A stretch of DNA of 64,000 nt from Pseudorhodoplanes sp049324435 (GTDB lineage Bacteria; Pseudomonadota; Alphaproteobacteria; Rhizobiales; Xanthobacteraceae), in contig JBMOOQ010000023.1 in assembly GCA_049324435.1 (NCBI GenBank), positions 9,254 through 73,253 on the forward strand, written 5' to 3'. Shown piece by piece: positions 62,133 to 64,000 of this stretch (position 1 is its first letter; the number at the start of each line of letters is the position of its first letter). Both the position numbers and the translations under genes were made by a program. The notes beneath the pieces are model-generated. The model was not told where the DNA came from, made no database searches, and saw only the letters and a program-made list of their open reading frames with translations.

Positions 62133-63074
62133 TCACTTCTCCAGTCCCGCCATCGCCCGCGCAAAATCCCGCGCCGTGAACGGCTGCAGATCGTCGATGC
62201 CCTCGCCGACGCCGATGAAATGCACCGGCAGTTTGAATTTCTCGGCAAGCGCCACGAGAATGCCGCCGCGCGCGGTGCCGTCGAGCTTGGTCATGACGAG
62301 CCCGGTCACGCCCGCGGTCTTGCCGAAGGCTTCGACCTGCGAGATCGCGTTCTGGCCCACGGTCGCGTCGAGCACCAGCAGCACGGCATGCGGCGCCGAC
62401 GGATCGACCTTCTTCATCACCCGGATGATCTTTTCCAGCTCCGTCATCAGCTCGGAGCGGTTCTGCAGCCGGCCCGCGGTATCGATCAGAAGAACGTCGG
62501 CGCCATCGGCCTTGGCCTCGCTCACGGCATCGAATGCGATACCCGCGGCGTCGGCCCCTTGCTCGCGCGCAATGACCTTGCACCCGACGCGGCCGCCCCA
62601 GATCTTGAGCTGCTCGATCGCCGCCGCGCGAAAGGTGTCACCGGCAGCCAGCATCACCTTGCGGCCCTCGCGCGAAAAGCGCGCCGCCAGCTTGCCGATG
62701 GTGGTGGTCTTGCCCGAGCCGTTGACGCCCGCGATCAGGATCACGAATGGTTTTGCGCCTTCGATCTTCAACGGATGCGCGACGGGAATGAGGGCCTTCT
62801 CGACCTCGTCGGCGATGATCGCCTTGAGCGCGTCGGCATCGGGATTCTGCTTGTAGCGCCCCTGTCCGATCACGTCGCTGATCCGATTGGCCATGGCGAC
62901 GCCAAGATCGGCGCGGATCAGCGCTTCCTCGATCTGGTCGAGCGCCGCATCGTCGAGCTGGCGCTTGGTGACGAGATCGGTGATCGCGGTTCCGATCGCG
63001 CTGGAACTCTTCTTGAGGCCGCCGCTGAGGCGCTGCCACCAGCTGGCTGGCTTTTCCTGGGTGCTGTCATTCAT
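62133..63074 (-). CDS. ftsY: signal recognition particle receptor FtsY
   Basis: SRP receptor GTPase that docks ribosome-SRP complexes at the membrane. 313 residues; short N-terminal acidic part compared with E. coli, typical for Alphaproteobacteria. N domain about 15-90; G1 GVNGSGKTTTIGKLA (about 118), DTFRAAAIEQL, G3 DTAGRLQNRSELM, G4 TKLDGTARGG. Its ATG is 27 bases from that of the divergent RluA-type gene. Confidence 0.98.
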   Translation of the reverse strand: MNDSTQEKPASWWQRLSGGLKKSSSAIGTAITDLVTKRQLDDAALDQIEEALIRADLGVAMANRISDVIGQGRYKQNPDADALKAIIADEVEKALIPVAHPLKIEGAKPFVILIAGVNGSGKTTTIGKLAARFSREGRKVMLAAGDTFRAAAIEQLKIWGGRVGCKVIAREQGADAAGIAFDAVSEAKADGADVLLIDTAGRLQNRSELMTELEKIIRVMKKVDPSAPHAVLLVLDATVGQNAISQVEAFGKTAGVTGLVMTKLDGTARGGILVALAEKFKLPVHFIGVGEGIDDLQPFTARDFARAMAGLEK

Positions 63075-63101
63075 GGGCGGCGTCGTGATAGCGGTTTACG
63101 C

Positions 63102-63824
63102 ATGACTCCGGAAGAGATGGTGGCGCGGATCCTCTACCGCGACGGACTGATGCTGGTGATCGACAAGCCGGCCGGCCTGCCTGTGCATCGGGGTCCGAAA
63201 GGCGCCGCAACCAAGGTTGCGGGCATCCAGGGCGCGCTGCAGGACCATTTCGACGCACTCCGGTTCGGCCTGCCGCGGCCGCCGGAACTCGCCCACAGGC
63301 TCGACCGGGAAACCGCCGGCTGCCTCGTGCTGGGCCGGCACCGCAAGGCCCTGGCAACGCTTGGCGATCTGTTCAAGGACGGCAAGGTCGGCAAAACCTA
63401 TTGGGCCGTGGTCGAAGGCGGCCCGCAGGACGATGCGGGCACCATCGACCTGCCGCTTGGCAAGCGCAACCAGGATCGCGGCTGGTGGATGAAGGTGGAC
63501 CCTGCCGGCCAGCCGAGCCTGACCACGTGGAAGGTGATGGGGCGGGCGGCGGGTGACCAGCGCCTGACCTGGCTCGCGCTCGAACCGGTGACCGGGCGCA
63601 CGCATCAGCTTCGCGTGCATTGCCAGGCCATGGGCTGGCCGATCCTCGGCGATACCATCTACGGCACATCCCCCCGCTTCGGCGGGCCGGGGCTTCATCT
63701 GCTCTCGCGGGAAATCGTCGTGCCGCTCTACAAGAACAAGGAGCCGATACGGGTGACCGCGCCGGTGCCTGCCCATATGCGCGCAGCGCTGATGGCGTGC
63801 GGATGGACCGGAAATGAATCGTAG
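63102..63824 (+). CDS. RluA family pseudouridine synthase
   Basis: 240 residues without an S4 domain. Catalytic Asp in HRLDRETAGCLVLGR (about 70); also LVIDKPAGLPVHRGPKG, GRTHQLRVHCQAMGWPILGDTIYG and the C-terminal MRAALMACGW. RNA substrate unknown; short RluA members act on tRNA or 23S rRNA. Its TAG stop lies within the left end of a palindromic repeat (63821-63889), so the present C-terminus is set by the repeat. Confidence 0.93.
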   Translation: MTPEEMVARILYRDGLMLVIDKPAGLPVHRGPKGAATKVAGIQGALQDHFDALRFGLPRPPELAHRLDRETAGCLVLGRHRKALATLGDLFKDGKVGKTYWAVVEGGPQDDAGTIDLPLGKRNQDRGWWMKVDPAGQPSLTTWKVMGRAAGDQRLTWLALEPVTGRTHQLRVHCQAMGWPILGDTIYGTSPRFGGPGLHLLSREIVVPLYKNKEPIRVTAPVPAHMRAALMACGWTGNES

Positions 63825-63889
63825 CCCGCATGAGCGAAGCGACCTGCGGGGCACCCGCCCCCGGATTTCGCTACGCTCATCCGGGCTTC
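63821..63889. repeat. palindromic intergenic repeat, family E
   Basis: GTAGCCCGCATGAGCGAAG at the left and CTACGCTCATCCGGGCT at the right are imperfect inverted copies (two mismatches over 17). It resembles the dispersed GTAGCCCGGATGAGCG elements of Bradyrhizobium-like genomes. The remaining bases to 64000 show no gene or signal. Confidence 0.8.
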
Positions 63890-64000
63890 TGTAACGGGCC
63901 GTGGTGTGTCAATCCCTTTCTGCATCGTCCTTCTGCCGGGTACTGGCTTCTGTCCGGGGTCGGCGCAAGGCCGCCACCTGATGGGGTTCGATGAGGACAG

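Noticed and set aside
61425..63824. 799-codon plus-strand open frame covering yciB and ftsY
   Set aside because: Only its last part (from 63102) is a real gene, the RluA-type synthase; the rest is antisense to yciB and ftsY.

Overview
The window is high-GC DNA that reads as the chromosome of an alphaproteobacterium of the Hyphomicrobiales (Rhizobiales), close to the Bradyrhizobium/Rhodopseudomonas/Pseudolabrys lineages. This is inferred from gene order: obgE-proB-proA-nadD-rsfS-rlmH-envC-like-ctpA-divergent polysaccharide deacetylase-rppH, an atpHAGDC operon without F0 genes, mdh-sucC-sucD / sucA-sucB-lpd, zapE next to mdh, acnA divergent from ccmABCDG, and yciB-ftsY. No rRNA, tRNA, CRISPR array, transposase or phage gene was found. 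Almost all genes are chromosomal housekeeping genes.

Layout. 1-4022 (minus): a copper-uptake type cluster with a YcnI/DUF1775 protein (cut by the window edge), two paralogous DUF2946 proteins, a His-tailed periplasmic protein and a TonB-dependent receptor. 4101-16361 (plus): obgE, proline synthesis, NAD synthesis, ribosome silencing and rRNA methylation, cell-wall remodelling, rppH and a DUF533 protein. proB and proA are separated by a probable noncoding transcript and a reverse-strand VanX-type dipeptidase. 16425-21526 (minus): F1 ATP synthase. 21955-25306: a SulP transporter, a lipoprotein hydrolase and a Sel1 protein. 25332-26429 (minus): a low-GC pair, a PD-(D/E)xK nuclease with an AbiJ-like N-terminus and a DUF2283 protein, directly behind priA. 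28723-31291 (plus): xerC and three poorly known small genes. 31391-42049 (minus): an SDR and then the TCA block lpd-sucB-sucA, sucD, an unknown membrane protein, sucC, mdh. 42353-50048: GNATs, zapE, thpR, tesA and a YbbA/YbbP-type ABC system. 50207-54112: two BI-1 membrane proteins, a PAT-like acetyltransferase, DUF2794, a probable noncoding transcript and DUF1223. 54309-63824: acnA, cytochrome c maturation ccmABCDG, an APH-like kinase, yciB, ftsY and an RluA-type pseudouridine synthase.

The genes cover central energy metabolism (2-oxoglutarate dehydrogenase, succinyl-CoA synthetase, malate dehydrogenase, aconitase, ATP synthase, cytochrome c maturation) together with envelope and ribosome maintenance. 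The least ordinary features are: the nuclease island behind priA; three strong intrinsic terminators with no gene in front of them (6835-6878 plus, 21718-21744 minus, 53314-53342 plus), which point to small RNAs or leader attenuation; the duplicated DUF2946 genes around the copper-type receptor; an unknown membrane protein between sucD and sucC; and at least eight kinds of palindromic intergenic element, most lying in spacers of the housekeeping operons. Start codons were chosen by Shine-Dalgarno fit and family length; several have no clear Shine-Dalgarno, and these are flagged.
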